From: Corynebacterium humireducens NBRC 106098 = DSM 45392
Lineage (GTDB): Bacteria > Actinomycetota > Actinomycetes > Mycobacteriales > Mycobacteriaceae
NCBI RefSeq assembly: GCF_000819445.1
Contig: NZ_CP005286.1
Location: 2,418,001-2,482,000 of the forward strand
Direction of reading: 5' to 3'
DNA length: 64,000 nt
Below the pieces are notes generated by a model. The model made no database searches. It saw only the letters and a list, made by a program, of their open reading frames with translations, and had not been told where the DNA came from. Position 1 is the stretch's first letter; each line of letters opens with the position of its first letter. This document shows, piece by piece, positions 28,521 to 39,852 of this stretch. A program made the translations under genes and the position numbers.

Positions 28521-28832
28521 ATGGGACAACGACGCCGATACACCGAGGAGTACCGCCGCGACGCCGCGAGCCTGGTCCTCGATACCGGACAAACGATCCG
28601 GGCGGTCGCCCAGCAGCTCGACCTCGGCGAACAACTGCTCGGTAGCTGGGTCAAAAAAGAACGCATCCGGCGCACCTCCACCGACACCGGACAGCCGTCA
28701 CCGGAGGAAACGGCAGCCGAAATCGCCCGGCTACGTAAGGAAGTCGCTGACCTGAAGGCAGAAAACGAGTTCCTGGGAAAAGCCAGCGCCTTCTTCGCCG
28801 CCAAGCAACAGCACCGGAACGGTTCGAGCTAA
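28521..28832 (+). CDS. IS3-family transposase OrfA (copy C)
   Basis: A 103-residue HTH/coiled-coil subunit, same predicted sequence as in copies A and B. It begins 68 bp inside the element. Confidence 0.94.
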   Translation: MGQRRRYTEEYRRDAASLVLDTGQTIRAVAQQLDLGEQLLGSWVKKERIRRTSTDTGQPSPEETAAEIARLRKEVADLKAENEFLGKASAFFAAKQQHRNGSS

Positions 28833-29710
28833 TGGCGCAAGAGAAGGCGAACTACCCGGTCACCATGATGGCACGCGTGCTGGACGTCTCCCGGTCCGGG
28901 TTTTACGCCTGGTCACAGCGCCGGAACATTCTTGGTAAACGCCGTGCGCGTCAGCAGGATCTGGATGAGCAGGTCCGCTGGTTCCATGACCGTTCCCGGG
29001 GCACCTACGGTGCCCCGAGAATCACCGCTGACCTGCATGATGCCGGTGTGGACGTGGACCGTAAGACGGTCGCACGATCCATGCGACGTCAAGGCCTGGA
29101 GGGATTGTCGACCAGGTCGTTTCGGGTGCCCGGGCGTAAAATACAGGCGCAGTGCCGGCACGAGGATCTGTGTGAGCGTACCTGGGATCACGGACGTCTC
29201 GACGCCGCCTGGATCACGGATTTCACTTACCTGCGCTGCGGCGAAGGCTGGGTGTATCTGTGTGCTATCCGCGATGGGCACTCTCGTCGGGTCATTGGGC
29301 ATTCGATGGGACCGAGGCAGGACACCGATCTGGTGCTCACAGCGTTGAACAACGCGCGAGCCACCCGTGGCAGCCTCCCGGAGCAGGTGATCTTGCACGC
29401 TGACCGCGGTGCCCAGTTCACCAGCTGGCAGCTGGATGAGGCCGCCCGTGAAGTCGGTGTGCGGATGTCGATGGGTCAGACCGGGGTGTGCTGGGATAAT
29501 GCGATGGCCGAGTCGTTCTGGGCGACGTTGAAGGTCGAGTATTTCTACCGGCATGCCTTCGCCACCAGGGTGGAGGTTTACGACGGTGTCAGTGAGTGGA
29601 TCGAGGTCTTCTACAACCGCTACCGCCGGCATTCCGCCATCGGCTTTCTGAGTCCGGTGGCCTATGAATTATCGCTTGATCAGCCAGCTGCGGCGCTGGT
29701 AGCCGCTTAA
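28832..29710 (+). CDS. IS3-family transposase OrfB (copy C)
   Basis: A 292-residue integrase-core subunit with complete DDE triad, the same predicted protein as copy A. It overlaps the orfA stop (TAATG). Copy C is intact and is a likely source of active transposase. Confidence 0.95.
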   Translation: MAQEKANYPVTMMARVLDVSRSGFYAWSQRRNILGKRRARQQDLDEQVRWFHDRSRGTYGAPRITADLHDAGVDVDRKTVARSMRRQGLEGLSTRSFRVPGRKIQAQCRHEDLCERTWDHGRLDAAWITDFTYLRCGEGWVYLCAIRDGHSRRVIGHSMGPRQDTDLVLTALNNARATRGSLPEQVILHADRGAQFTSWQLDEAAREVGVRMSMGQTGVCWDNAMAESFWATLKVEYFYRHAFATRVEVYDGVSEWIEVFYNRYRRHSAIGFLSPVAYELSLDQPAAALVAA

Positions 29711-29905
29711 CTATTTGTCCACGATTTGCGGGCAAGCCCAGTTTACGACGGTGTCAGTGAGTGGATCGAGGTCTTCTACAACCGCTACCGCCGGCATTCC
29801 GCCATCGGCTTTCTGAGTCCGGTGGCCTATGAATTATCGCTTGATCAGCCAGCTGCGGCGCTGGTAGCCGCTTAACTATTTGTCCACGATTTGCGGGCAA
29901 GCCCA

Positions 29906-32900
29906 GCTCATCCCCGCTGACGCGGGGAGCACCCTTGGTCCACGCGAACAAAAAGCCCCGGCCTAGGCTCATCCCCGCTGACGCGGGGAGCACGGGCGAT
30001 TATTGGAGAAGCCGTTGATTAGTTTCGGCGCATCCCCGCTGACGCGGGGAGCACTTGACCATTGACGGACTGCCGCCGGACTCGACGGGCTCATCCCCGC
30101 TGACGCGGGGAGCACGCGATTTTATCCCTGGCGCGCACGAGCTGGACGGGCTCATCCCCGCTGACGCGGGGAGCACTTTTCGGCGTTCGCAGTGTAGGTA
30201 TTCACAGGCGGCTCATCCCCGCTGACGCGGGGAGCACAAGACCGTCTACACCGACGGCATCAAGCCGGTGGGCTCATCCCCGCTGACGCGGGGAGCACTG
30301 GCGGGACATGCCGGCCGCCTCGGCGATCTGCGGCTCATCCCCGCTGACGCGGGGAGCACCCGCACCGCCAGGACTGGCATCTCCTGGAACCCGGCTCATC
30401 CCCGCTGACGCGGGGAGCACGATTTGGTTGGAGTCGATGATTTCGGGCACATCGGCTCATCCCCGCTGACGCGGGGAGCACCACGTGCACTGGGGCACCC
30501 ACAGCGCACTGCGGGGCTCATCCCCGCTGACGCGGGGAGCACGAGGGTGTCGGCTGCGGACTGGGCGTCCATGAGGGCTCATCCCCGCTGACGCGGGGAG
30601 CACCTGGCGGTCAAGGCGCGGATTGTGAAGTCCGCGGGCTCATCCCCGCTGACGCGGGGAGCACATCGCCACCGTCGCAGCATTCCTCATCAACCGCGGC
30701 TCATCCCCGCTGACGCGGGGAGCACATCACCTACACCGTGACGGTGGCGTAGTGGTGGGGCTCATCCCCGCTGACGCGGGGAGCACCTTGACTGCTCTAA
30801 GTCAGAGGATGCGACCGCGGGCTCATCCCCGCTGACGCGGGGAGCACATCACCTACACCGTGACGGTGGCGTAGTGGTGGGGCTCATCCCCGCTGACGCG
30901 GGGAGCACCTTGACTGCTCTAAGTCAGAGGATGCGACCGCGGGCTCATCCCCGCTGACGCGGGGAGCACGCTGCGACGGTCAGGACGTGAACGGCGATCT
31001 AGGGCTCATCCCCGCTGACGCGGGGAGCACCGGAAGAAGGCTGCTGACAGGCTATTGAAGCCCGGCTCATCCCCGCTGACGCGGGGAGCACAAGCCGAAG
31101 GGCTCCGAGGATTCGGAGTGGATGGGCTCATCCCCGCTGACGCGGGGAGCACCCGATAGCAGCCACCGACGTATCGCCCAGGTACGGCTCATCCCCGCTG
31201 ACGCGGGGAGCACGACCCACCTACGGCAGCACTGATCATGTGGCGGGGCTCATCCCCGCTGACGCGGGGAGCACGAGCACCCCACTGGACAGGTCGATCC
31301 CGTAGTGGGCTCATCCCCGCTGACGCGGGGAGCACTCCGCGTCCTCGCCTGCGGGCGGGGGTGTGATCGGCTCATCCCCGCTGACGCGGGGAGCACTTTC
31401 GTCCGGCCTGCCGGGTGGCGTCACGTCGGGGCTCATCCCCGCTGACGCGGGGAGCACCCGATAGCAGCCACCGACGTATCGCCCAGGTACGGCTCATCCC
31501 CGCTGACGCGGGGAGCACGCCTTCCGCACGTCACGGCCCTCAGCCAGCGTCGGCTCATCCCCGCTGACGCGGGGAGCACCTGGTCCTGGGCTCGGGGGGT
31601 TGGTGCCCTATGGGCTCATCCCCGCTGACGCGGGGAGCACTTCGGTGTCGTCTGTCCTGTTTCCTGGGCAGACGGCTCATCCCCGCTGACGCGGGGAGCA
31701 CCCTACCGCTAGCCACCCCCATACGGGGGCATGAGGCTCATCCCCGCTGACGCGGGGAGCACTTCGTCTTGGTAATCCGCCCATCATCCACCCACGGCTC
31801 ATCCCCGCTGACGCGGGGAGCACCCTACCGCTAGCCACCCCCATACGGGGGCATGAGGCTCATCCCCGCTGACGCGGGGAGCACTTCGTCTTGGTAATCC
31901 GCCCATCATCCACCCACGGCTCATCCCCGCTGACGCGGGGAGCACACCTCGGGGGGGGTCATAGGGTGTGCCGTCGGGGGGCTCATCCCCGCTGACGCGG
32001 GGAGCACCGGCGCCACTGTGAGTCATAGCCACGGGCGCGGGGCTCATCCCCGCTGACGCGGGGAGCACGCGCCACCGGGCCCGGGCCGGGGGACTCGGTG
32101 GGGCTCATCCCCGCTGACGCGGGGAGCACGCTTGTTCCCGGTTGAGTACGCGCCGCCGCCGGGGCTCATCCCCGCTGACGCGGGGAGCACCAGCACCTCG
32201 GGGCCAGGAGAACCCGGGGGTTCGGCTCATCCCCGCTGACGCGGGGAGCACTCCCCCTACGGCGGTGGTGGCGAGGATATGCCGGGCTCATCCCCGCTGA
32301 CGCGGGGAGCACGTCCGTGATGGGCGTGCGGCGTGGCTTTGCGGGGGCTCATCCCCGCTGACGCGGGGAGCACTGCCCAGCGTGTTCTCGGTGGTGTGGA
32401 CGATGAGGCTCATCCCCGCTGACGCGGGGAGCACTTTGATGTGCAGATCAAAGTGCCGAAGCGCCGGGGCTCATCCCCGCTGACGCGGGGAGCACGACAC
32501 CGGACAGGTGACGGACATGTACTACATGGGCTCATCCCCGCTGACGCGGGGAGCACCCAGTCGGTGATGAAGCGACGGACTGGGACATCGGCTCATCCCC
32601 GCTGACGCGGGGAGCACCGCACGCCGGTATCCGTCCCGTCGACCCACCAGGGCTCATCCCCGCTGACGCGGGGAGCACCCGGTGAGCATGTTCAGGGTGC
32701 CCACGTTCGGGGGCTCATCCCCGCTGACGCGGGGAGCACCTAAATCGGGTTGCCGGCAGCGTCGTAGAACGGGGCTCATCCCCGCTGACGCGGGGAGCAC
32801 CGTGACCCCGCCGGCAAGCCCCGCTCCAAGACCGGCTCATCCCCGCTGACGCGGGGAGCACCTGGTCCTGGGCTCGGGGGGTTGGTGCCCTACGGGCTCA

Positions 32901-35900
32901 TCCCCGCTGACGCGGGGAGCACTCGAATCTGAAGGGCGCGCGTCCGTGGGTGCACGGCTCATCCCCGCTGACGCGGGGAGCACGAAATGTTCCCGTTCGA
33001 TCAGTTTAAGGCTCTGGGCTCATCCCCGCTGACGCGGGGAGCACAGAGGCTGAATCGTCGACCTCGTGGTGTTGTTGGGCTCATCCCCGCTGACGCGGGG
33101 AGCACCTGTGTGGTGTGCAGGGATGCGTGCCCGAGGTGGGCTCATCCCCGCTGACGCGGGGAGCACTGCAAAAAGAGCAGTGGGATCTGGTCGCGCAGCG
33201 GCTCATCCCCGCTGACGCGGGGAGCACCTCGCGAGCTGACGGACCGCATCAAGATCGCGGGGCTCATCCCCGCTGACGCGGGGAGCACCGGGGAAACCGT
33301 GTCCGGCGTTTCCGTGTCCGGGGCTCATCCCCGCTGACGCGGGGAGCACATCGTCTCCAGCTTCGCCTGCATCTCCTTGTCCGGCTCATCCCCGCTGACG
33401 CGGGGAGCACGACCACGCTTCCTTCTGCTGCGGGTACATGGCCGGCTCATCCCCGCTGACGCGGGGAGCACGAGGTCTCCCCGTTCTCGAGGGCAGCGGT
33501 GTTGGGCTCATCCCCGCTGACGCGGGGAGCACAAGGCGTGGGACGCCATGGACAGCGAGGGTCGGGGCTCATCCCCGCTGACGCGGGGAGCACATCCCCC
33601 CGGATTCTTGTTTAGGTGCCGTAATCGGCTCATCCCCGCTGACGCGGGGAGCACTTGGAAGGCCAAATTGATACTGGTCTGCAATTCGGCTCATCCCCGC
33701 TGACGCGGGGAGCACCCAACCATTCGAGAAGTGCGAGCGGCTTGACCGGGCTCATCCCCGCTGACGCGGGGAGCACTTTTCTGCTCGTACACGGACATGG
33801 ACAGGGCACGGCTCATCCCCGCTGACGCGGGGAGCACGTCTCCGGGGTGACACCCATCGTGCGGACCAGCGGCTCATCCCCGCTGACGCGGGGAGCACGT
33901 AGTCGCGGGCGTTCTGCAGCCGGACTACCCGGGCTCATCCCCGCTGACGCGGGGAGCACGCACCCGGGGGTTTCGCCTTGAAAAGCCTTGCCGGCTCATC
34001 CCCGCTGACGCGGGGAGCACACGTGGACGCGGGCACAGTGCGCGCGCGCGACCGGCTCATCCCCGCTGACGCGGGGAGCACTCCATCGGAGGCACCGTCG
34101 TCAGCGACGGGCAGGGCTCATCCCCGCTGACGCGGGGAGCACAGCACATCACCCGACGAGGTACGGCGGACCACCGGCTCATCCCCGCTGACGCGGGGAG
34201 CACCTCGCTGAACGTGAGGCGAAGACCGATGATGAGGGCTCATCCCCGCTGACGCGGGGAGCACTCGGCGGTGGCCTCGGCGGGCTGCTCCTTGGCCGGC
34301 TCATCCCCGCTGACGCGGGGAGCACGTGTCCGGCACGCGCTACTCCTCCGACGCCGACGGCTCATCCCCGCTGACGCGGGGAGCACCAGCGGGTCGGCGC
34401 AGAGTATGTTCTACGGCTGGGCTCATCCCCGCTGACGCGGGGAGCACAGACGCACATTCCCGTCAGTCAGCGCCGAGCAGGGCTCATCCCCGCTGACGCG
34501 GGGAGCACGGGGCATCCCCGGCATCCGCGCCGGCGTTCGCCGGCTCATCCCCGCTGACGCGGGGAGCACGTGCCGGAGACAGGCCCGGTGACCCTCGCTG
34601 AGGGCTCATCCCCGCTGACGCGGGGAGCACGCCGCAGCTATGGCTGCGGAGGCGGCGAATGAGGGCTCATCCCCGCTGACGCGGGGAGCACGAGGCTAGT
34701 GAGCATTACGCCTTCCGGCCGTTCGGCTCATCCCCGCTGACGCGGGGAGCACAACATCGATCTGCTCGGTTCCGATCCGGAGAAGGGCTCATCCCCGCTG
34801 ACGCGGGGAGCACTCCGATACTGCGCGGCGCTGACTGACGGGAATGGGCTCATCCCCGCTGACGCGGGGAGCACTGGGCTGATGCAGGCCGGTCTGTCCA
34901 GACACGGGGCTCATCCCCGCTGACGCGGGGAGCACTTAACACTGGCGGTAACCATCGCGATAGTGCTGGGCTCATCCCCGCTGACGCGGGGAGCACGATA
35001 CGTCACAGGTGACGAACATGAGAAACATGGGCTCATCCCCGCTGACGCGGGGAGCACACGACGATGGACCTCGGCAACCGTATCGGGGCGGGCTCATCCC
35101 CGCTGACGCGGGGAGCACGCGATGGTCAAGGACCTCGATCACATTGTGCTGGGCTCATCCCCGCTGACGCGGGGAGCACCCGGCTAAGGCTGGTGACGGC
35201 CAGACCACCGCGGGCTCATCCCCGCTGACGCGGGGAGCACCGATGATGAACCTCCGTACCAGCGTGCACGAGGGGCTCATCCCCGCTGACGCGGGGAGCA
35301 CGGTTACCTCTCCCCGGACGGCGTCGCGATCAACGGCTCATCCCCGCTGACGCGGGGAGCACTCGACACCGATGGACCGCTGGTTGATATCCCAGGGCTC
35401 ATCCCCGCTGACGCGGGGAGCACCAGGGTGCCGAACCTGACTCAATCGGACATTAAGGCTCATCCCCGCTGACGCGGGGAGCACCACGGACGCGGGTACC
35501 TCGGAGACGGCGAACAGGGCTCATCCCCGCTGACGCGGGGAGCACCACGGCAACGTGGGCGGAGGCCGTGGCAGGCGGGGCTCATCCCCGCTGACGCGGG
35601 GAGCACGACACCGACGGCGACAGGGGCACGTCACCGGTGGGCTCATCCCCGCTGACGCGGGGAGCACCTCGTCGCTGTCGAGCCCGTGGCCACCGAGTTG
35701 GGCTCATCCCCGCTGACGCGGGGAGCACAGGGGACCTATCAGGCCAGTGACCATGGACGCGGGCTCATCCCCGCTGACGCGGGGAGCACAAGGTGTCGCT
35801 GATTAATAAGGGGCATGATTTCGGCTCATCCCCGCTGACGCGGGGAGCACATTGTTGTTGATAGCGAGCACCCGGAATTGTCGGGCTCATCCCCGCTGAC

Positions 35901-38900
35901 GCGGGGAGCACGTCGACGGTGGCGACATGCTCATTCGGCACGGGGGCTCATCCCCGCTGACGCGGGGAGCACGATGTTGAGCAGCAGTCTAAGCCCAATG
36001 ATGAGGGCTCATCCCCGCTGACGCGGGGAGCACGTCAACCTTGCTCGGTTGCGTGCCGTAGGGTTGGGCTCATCCCCGCTGACGCGGGGAGCACATCACT
36101 CAGTCCGACCACTCCGTGACGCTTCAGGGCTCATCCCCGCTGACGCGGGGAGCACAGCAGCACGGATCGTCGCCACCACGAAGGCGGGGGCTCATCCCCG
36201 CTGACGCGGGGAGCACCCCGTAATCTTGTGTAGAGACATGTCGGCCTCGGGCTCATCCCCGCTGACGCGGGGAGCACCGGTGAGGTATCCGACCTCTTTC
36301 CCTGCCATACGGCTCATCCCCGCTGACGCGGGGAGCACTGCCGGAATCGCAGTGGCCAAACCTGTCGAACGGGCTCATCCCCGCTGACGCGGGGAGCACT
36401 GGGACATGACATAGAACGCATGCCCGCCACTGGGCTCATCCCCGCTGACGCGGGGAGCACACGCCACCCAATCCCACCAGTGGCTAGGCCAGAGGCTCAT
36501 CCCCGCTGACGCGGGGAGCACTTGGCCCCGTTGATATACGTGTCATAGGAACCGGGCTCATCCCCGCTGACGCGGGGAGCACTGTTCCCAGGTGGCGATC
36601 GCCGACGCCGCTGAGGGCTCATCCCCGCTGACGCGGGGAGCACCGGCCCCAACACAACGGCAAAGGCCGGGTGTGCGGCTCATCCCCGCTGACGCGGGGA
36701 GCACTAGTCATGCGGCTTGTATTTCATCCAGGATTCCGGCTCATCCCCGCTGACGCGGGGAGCACTCCAGTGGTGGGATAGTCGTCAGGCCCGAGCAGGG
36801 CTCATCCCCGCTGACGCGGGGAGCACTGCGCGGACGCGGGCCGGGTCTGCCACACCTCGGGCTCATCCCCGCTGACGCGGGGAGCACGTCATGCGCCCAC
36901 ATTCCGACGCAATCGGCCTGGGCTCATCCCCGCTGACGCGGGGAGCACCGCACTATCGCCAGCCTGCTGGACAACGGCCAGGGCTCATCCCCGCTGACGC
37001 GGGGAGCACGCTGGTGTGGGATAGGCCCATGCCTTCTTTGAGGGCTCATCCCCGCTGACGCGGGGAGCACCCCGCGTAGTCCGTGACCACAGCAACAATC
37101 TCCGGCTCATCCCCGCTGACGCGGGGAGCACGGGTGCCCTTCGGGTTAGCCATTCTGGTTGTCCGGCTCATCCCCGCTGACGCGGGGAGCACGACAGTAA
37201 TTATGAGCGCGCCGAAGTACATTAGGGCTCATCCCCGCTGACGCGGGGAGCACCGAGGTCACAGCCGTAGAAGTGGTGGAAGTCAGGGCTCATCCCCGCT
37301 GACGCGGGGAGCACTGCTCCGCGCACAGTGTGAACACCGAGTCCTTGGGCTCATCCCCGCTGACGCGGGGAGCACGTGACTACTGGCTTAACGAATCCAC
37401 GATGGAGCGGCTCATCCCCGCTGACGCGGGGAGCACGCCACCTGGGGGACGGGCACGGCCGTGATGAGCGGCTCATCCCCGCTGACGCGGGGAGCACCAT
37501 GACCTACGGCTCCAGCCTGACCCGAGAGCCGGCTCATCCCCGCTGACGCGGGGAGCACTCCTGGACCTGGACGGGTCCTACGCCCCGCTCAGGCTCATCC
37601 CCGCTGACGCGGGGAGCACTCCTGGTGGTGGAGAATCTGGACGGCACCCCGAGGCTCATCCCCGCTGACGCGGGGAGCACCTGCAGCACGGCGGGCCGGG
37701 CACGGGTGAGGTGGGCTCATCCCCGCTGACGCGGGGAGCACCCCATCGACCGGCCGGCCGCGTCCGTCGCCTTCGGCTCATCCCCGCTGACGCGGGGAGC
37801 ACAGGGAGGGGTCATTCGACAGGGAGAGCATGGAGGGCTCATCCCCGCTGACGCGGGGAGCACGGGGTGGATGAAACACAGTGGGTGCTGGGGGCGGGCT
37901 CATCCCCGCTGACGCGGGGAGCACTCTGCACGACATCGCGACGACGATGACGACTGAGGCTCATCCCCGCTGACGCGGGGAGCACGTCAGGTTCACCGTG
38001 TGGCCGCCTGCCCTGCGCGGCTCATCCCCGCTGACGCGGGGAGCACGCCTCAACGAGGTTGAGGGGATGAAGGCCAACCGGCTCATCCCCGCTGACGCGG
38101 GGAGCACGAGGCGGCGCAGCGTGAGCGGGATAAGCAGCGGGGCTCATCCCCGCTGACGCGGGGAGCACTGACGCAGCTCCTCCACCTCGAGGGCCATGTC
38201 CGGCTCATCCCCGCTGACGCGGGGAGCACTCGTGGGCTGTTGCAGCAGCCTCACCCACTACAGGCTCATCCCCGCTGACGCGGGGAGCACCAGGTCGGTA
38301 TCCGCATCCGTCGGGAGGATCATGGCTCATCCCCGCTGACGCGGGGAGCACGGCGGATACCGTTTTCACCGACCTGGATGGTGCGGCTCATCCCCGCTGA
38401 CGCGGGGAGCACCAGAAGTCGCACGCTGACTTCGTCGCCCGCTTCGGCTCATCCCCGCTGACGCGGGGAGCACGACAGTGAGCTGGCGGACAGTCTGCAG
38501 GAGTGGGGCTCATCCCCGCTGACGCGGGGAGCACAATTGCTCTCCGTCGCCCCACCTGCCCGCCCCGGGCTCATCCCCGCTGACGCGGGGAGCACGGGGG
38601 GCGTGGAGGTGTGCGCCTCGGGCGGTGAGGCTCATCCCCGCTGACGCGGGGAGCACAACGCCTCCCAGAAGCGCCTCCTCGGGGACCTCGGCTCATCCCC
38701 GCTGACGCGGGGAGCACCTCAACCCCGAGTTCGCCAGCTGGATGATGGGGGGCTCATCCCCGCTGACGCGGGGAGCACGGTTCCACCCCGCCGACAAGAA
38801 CACGTAGGTTCGGCTCATCCCCGCTGACGCGGGGAGCACACGGGGATGGAGAGCTGGCGGGTGTTGATGGCCGGCTCATCCCCGCTGACGCGGGGAGCAC

Positions 38901-39449
38901 GGATCTGGCGGTCATGCTGCTTCTCCGTTCAGGGGCTCATCCCCGCTGACGCGGGGAGCACGCGGTCTGCTCGGCGGGGGTCAGCCAGGTGTGCGGCTCA
39001 TCCCCGCTGACGCGGGGAGCACCTCGAACGCTGACCTCACGAACTCCCTGAACGCGGCTCATCCCCGCTGACGCGGGGAGCACGACAGACAGCCCGGCGC
39101 GGTCGTCGTGAAGTCCGGCTCATCCCCGCTGACGCGGGGAGCACAAGCGCCGCGGCACGACTAACCCCGGCGACCAGGGCTCATCCCCGCTGACGCGGGG
39201 AGCACAACACCAGCAAGGGGGTGAGCAGGTTTGACCCGGGCTCATCCCCGCTGACGCGGGGAGCACAACGACCCGCCGACCACGGCGCAGAAGGACCGCG
39301 GCTCATCCCCGCTGACGCGGGGAGCACGGGACAGCGGGCCACTGGCTGCTGACCACCCACGGCTCATCCCCGCTGACGCGGGGAGCACCGGAGATCCAGA
39401 AGATCCTCGGATACCAGTTGCGGCTCATCCCCGCTGACGCGGGGAGCAC
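29906..39449 (-). CRISPR. Type I-E CRISPR array, leader-proximal segment (about 156 whole repeats)
   Basis: Repeats follow at a 61-bp period from 29966 to the leader-side repeat at 39422..39449, preceded by the right part of the interrupted repeat (29906-29932). Read in the transcribed (minus) direction the 28-nt repeat begins GTGCTCCCCGC, has loop GTCA and ends GCGGGGATGAGCC, a typical I-E hairpin repeat. The whole array (22550-39449 minus insertions) gives about 214 repeats and 213 spacers: 3 + 54 + 1 interrupted + 156. One variant repeat lies at 30027 (GGCGCATC for GGCTCATC). Spacer-pair duplications occur at 30726-30969 and 31702-31945; duplicate or near-duplicate single spacers at 31153/31458 and 31580/32872. 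Confidence 0.98.
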
Positions 39450-39516
39450 ACTGGCTGAGCTGCACCATTCCAATGGAAAACCGTCGTGCAGATACAACTG
39501 TAGTTTGTCGATCGCG
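39450..39516 (-). promoter_or_regulatory. CRISPR leader
   Basis: The 67 bp between the cas2 stop and the first repeat are AT-richer than the surroundings and contain the short inverted repeat CCATT-CC-AATGG. By I-E convention this is the leader, where transcription of the array begins and new spacers enter. Thus spacers near 39.4 kb are the youngest. The exact promoter is not obvious and may extend into cas2. Confidence 0.75.
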
Positions 39517-39852
39517 CTAATAACGGCTTTTTCGTATTTGCCTGGCCTTGCTCCATCCGGTCCGGCGGGTGAACTTCTTCTTGGAGGGCCGGACCATCAG
39601 AGTGAGGCCATCGAAGTCGGTGGGTTCCCAGTCGTGTCGGTGTGTGCGAAACTCCATGCCCTGCTCATTGTTGGTGCTGTAGACGAGCAGAGCGCGGCCG
39701 TCCTTCGACAGTTCGACAGTTCGCTCCCACAGAAGGTCTCGTATGCGGGCACTGGGGCGGCCAACGAATACTCCCGGGGAGATCTCCGATAGCCACTTGG
39801 TCAGGTCTCCCCGTAGTCCTGCGGGGCAGGCGGTCACGACCAGGACGATCAT
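39517..39852 (-). CDS. cas2: CRISPR-associated Cas2, type I-E
   Basis: A 111-residue I-E Cas2 (Cas2e). It starts MIVLVVTACPAGLRGDLTKWL, with the GLRG-LTKW pattern of the subtype, and has the long C-terminal tail that contacts Cas1. It forms the Cas1-Cas2 integrase that inserts spacers at the leader. Its ATG shares one base with the cas1 TGA. Last gene of the cas operon. Confidence 0.96.
   Translation of the reverse strand: MIVLVVTACPAGLRGDLTKWLSEISPGVFVGRPSARIRDLLWERTVELSKDGRALLVYSTNNEQGMEFRTHRHDWEPTDFDGLTLMVRPSKKKFTRRTGWSKARQIRKSRY

Larger units (their letters stand above)
28453..29740 (+). mobile_element. IS3-family element, copy C (1288 bp), nested in copy B
   Basis: A complete element in direct orientation inside orfB of copy B, with a GTT target duplication (28450-28452 and 29741-29743). 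Copies B and C look identical over the compared stretches, implying recent transposition. The direct duplication makes the locus prone to deletion by homologous recombination. Confidence 0.95.
27706..29875 (+). pseudogene. IS3-family transposase OrfB (copy B), split by copy C
   Basis: The frame is intact to the codons for ATRVEV at 28452, where copy C enters at a GTT target. It resumes at 29744 (tacgacggt) and ends at TAA 29873-29875. The broken first part reads nine codons into copy C before stopping. The DDE residues are all before the break, but the C-terminal 45 residues are lost. Confidence 0.93.
27327..29905 (+). mobile_element. IS3-family element, copy B, inserted in a CRISPR repeat and itself interrupted by copy C
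   Basis: Copy B starts at 27327 (TGGGGTTACC) and ends at 29905 (GCAAGCCCA), flanked by a GCT direct repeat (27324-27326, 29906-29908). Without copy C it is the same 1288 bp as copies A and C. Removing the composite and one GCT restores a perfect 28-bp repeat. It is oriented against array transcription. Confidence 0.95.

Noticed and set aside
24332..32068. Small frames with repeated PASAGMSP and RVSGDEP peptides.
   Set aside because: These are translations of CRISPR repeats (SPLTRGA, LPASAGM, RVSGDEP), a classic misannotation, not genes.
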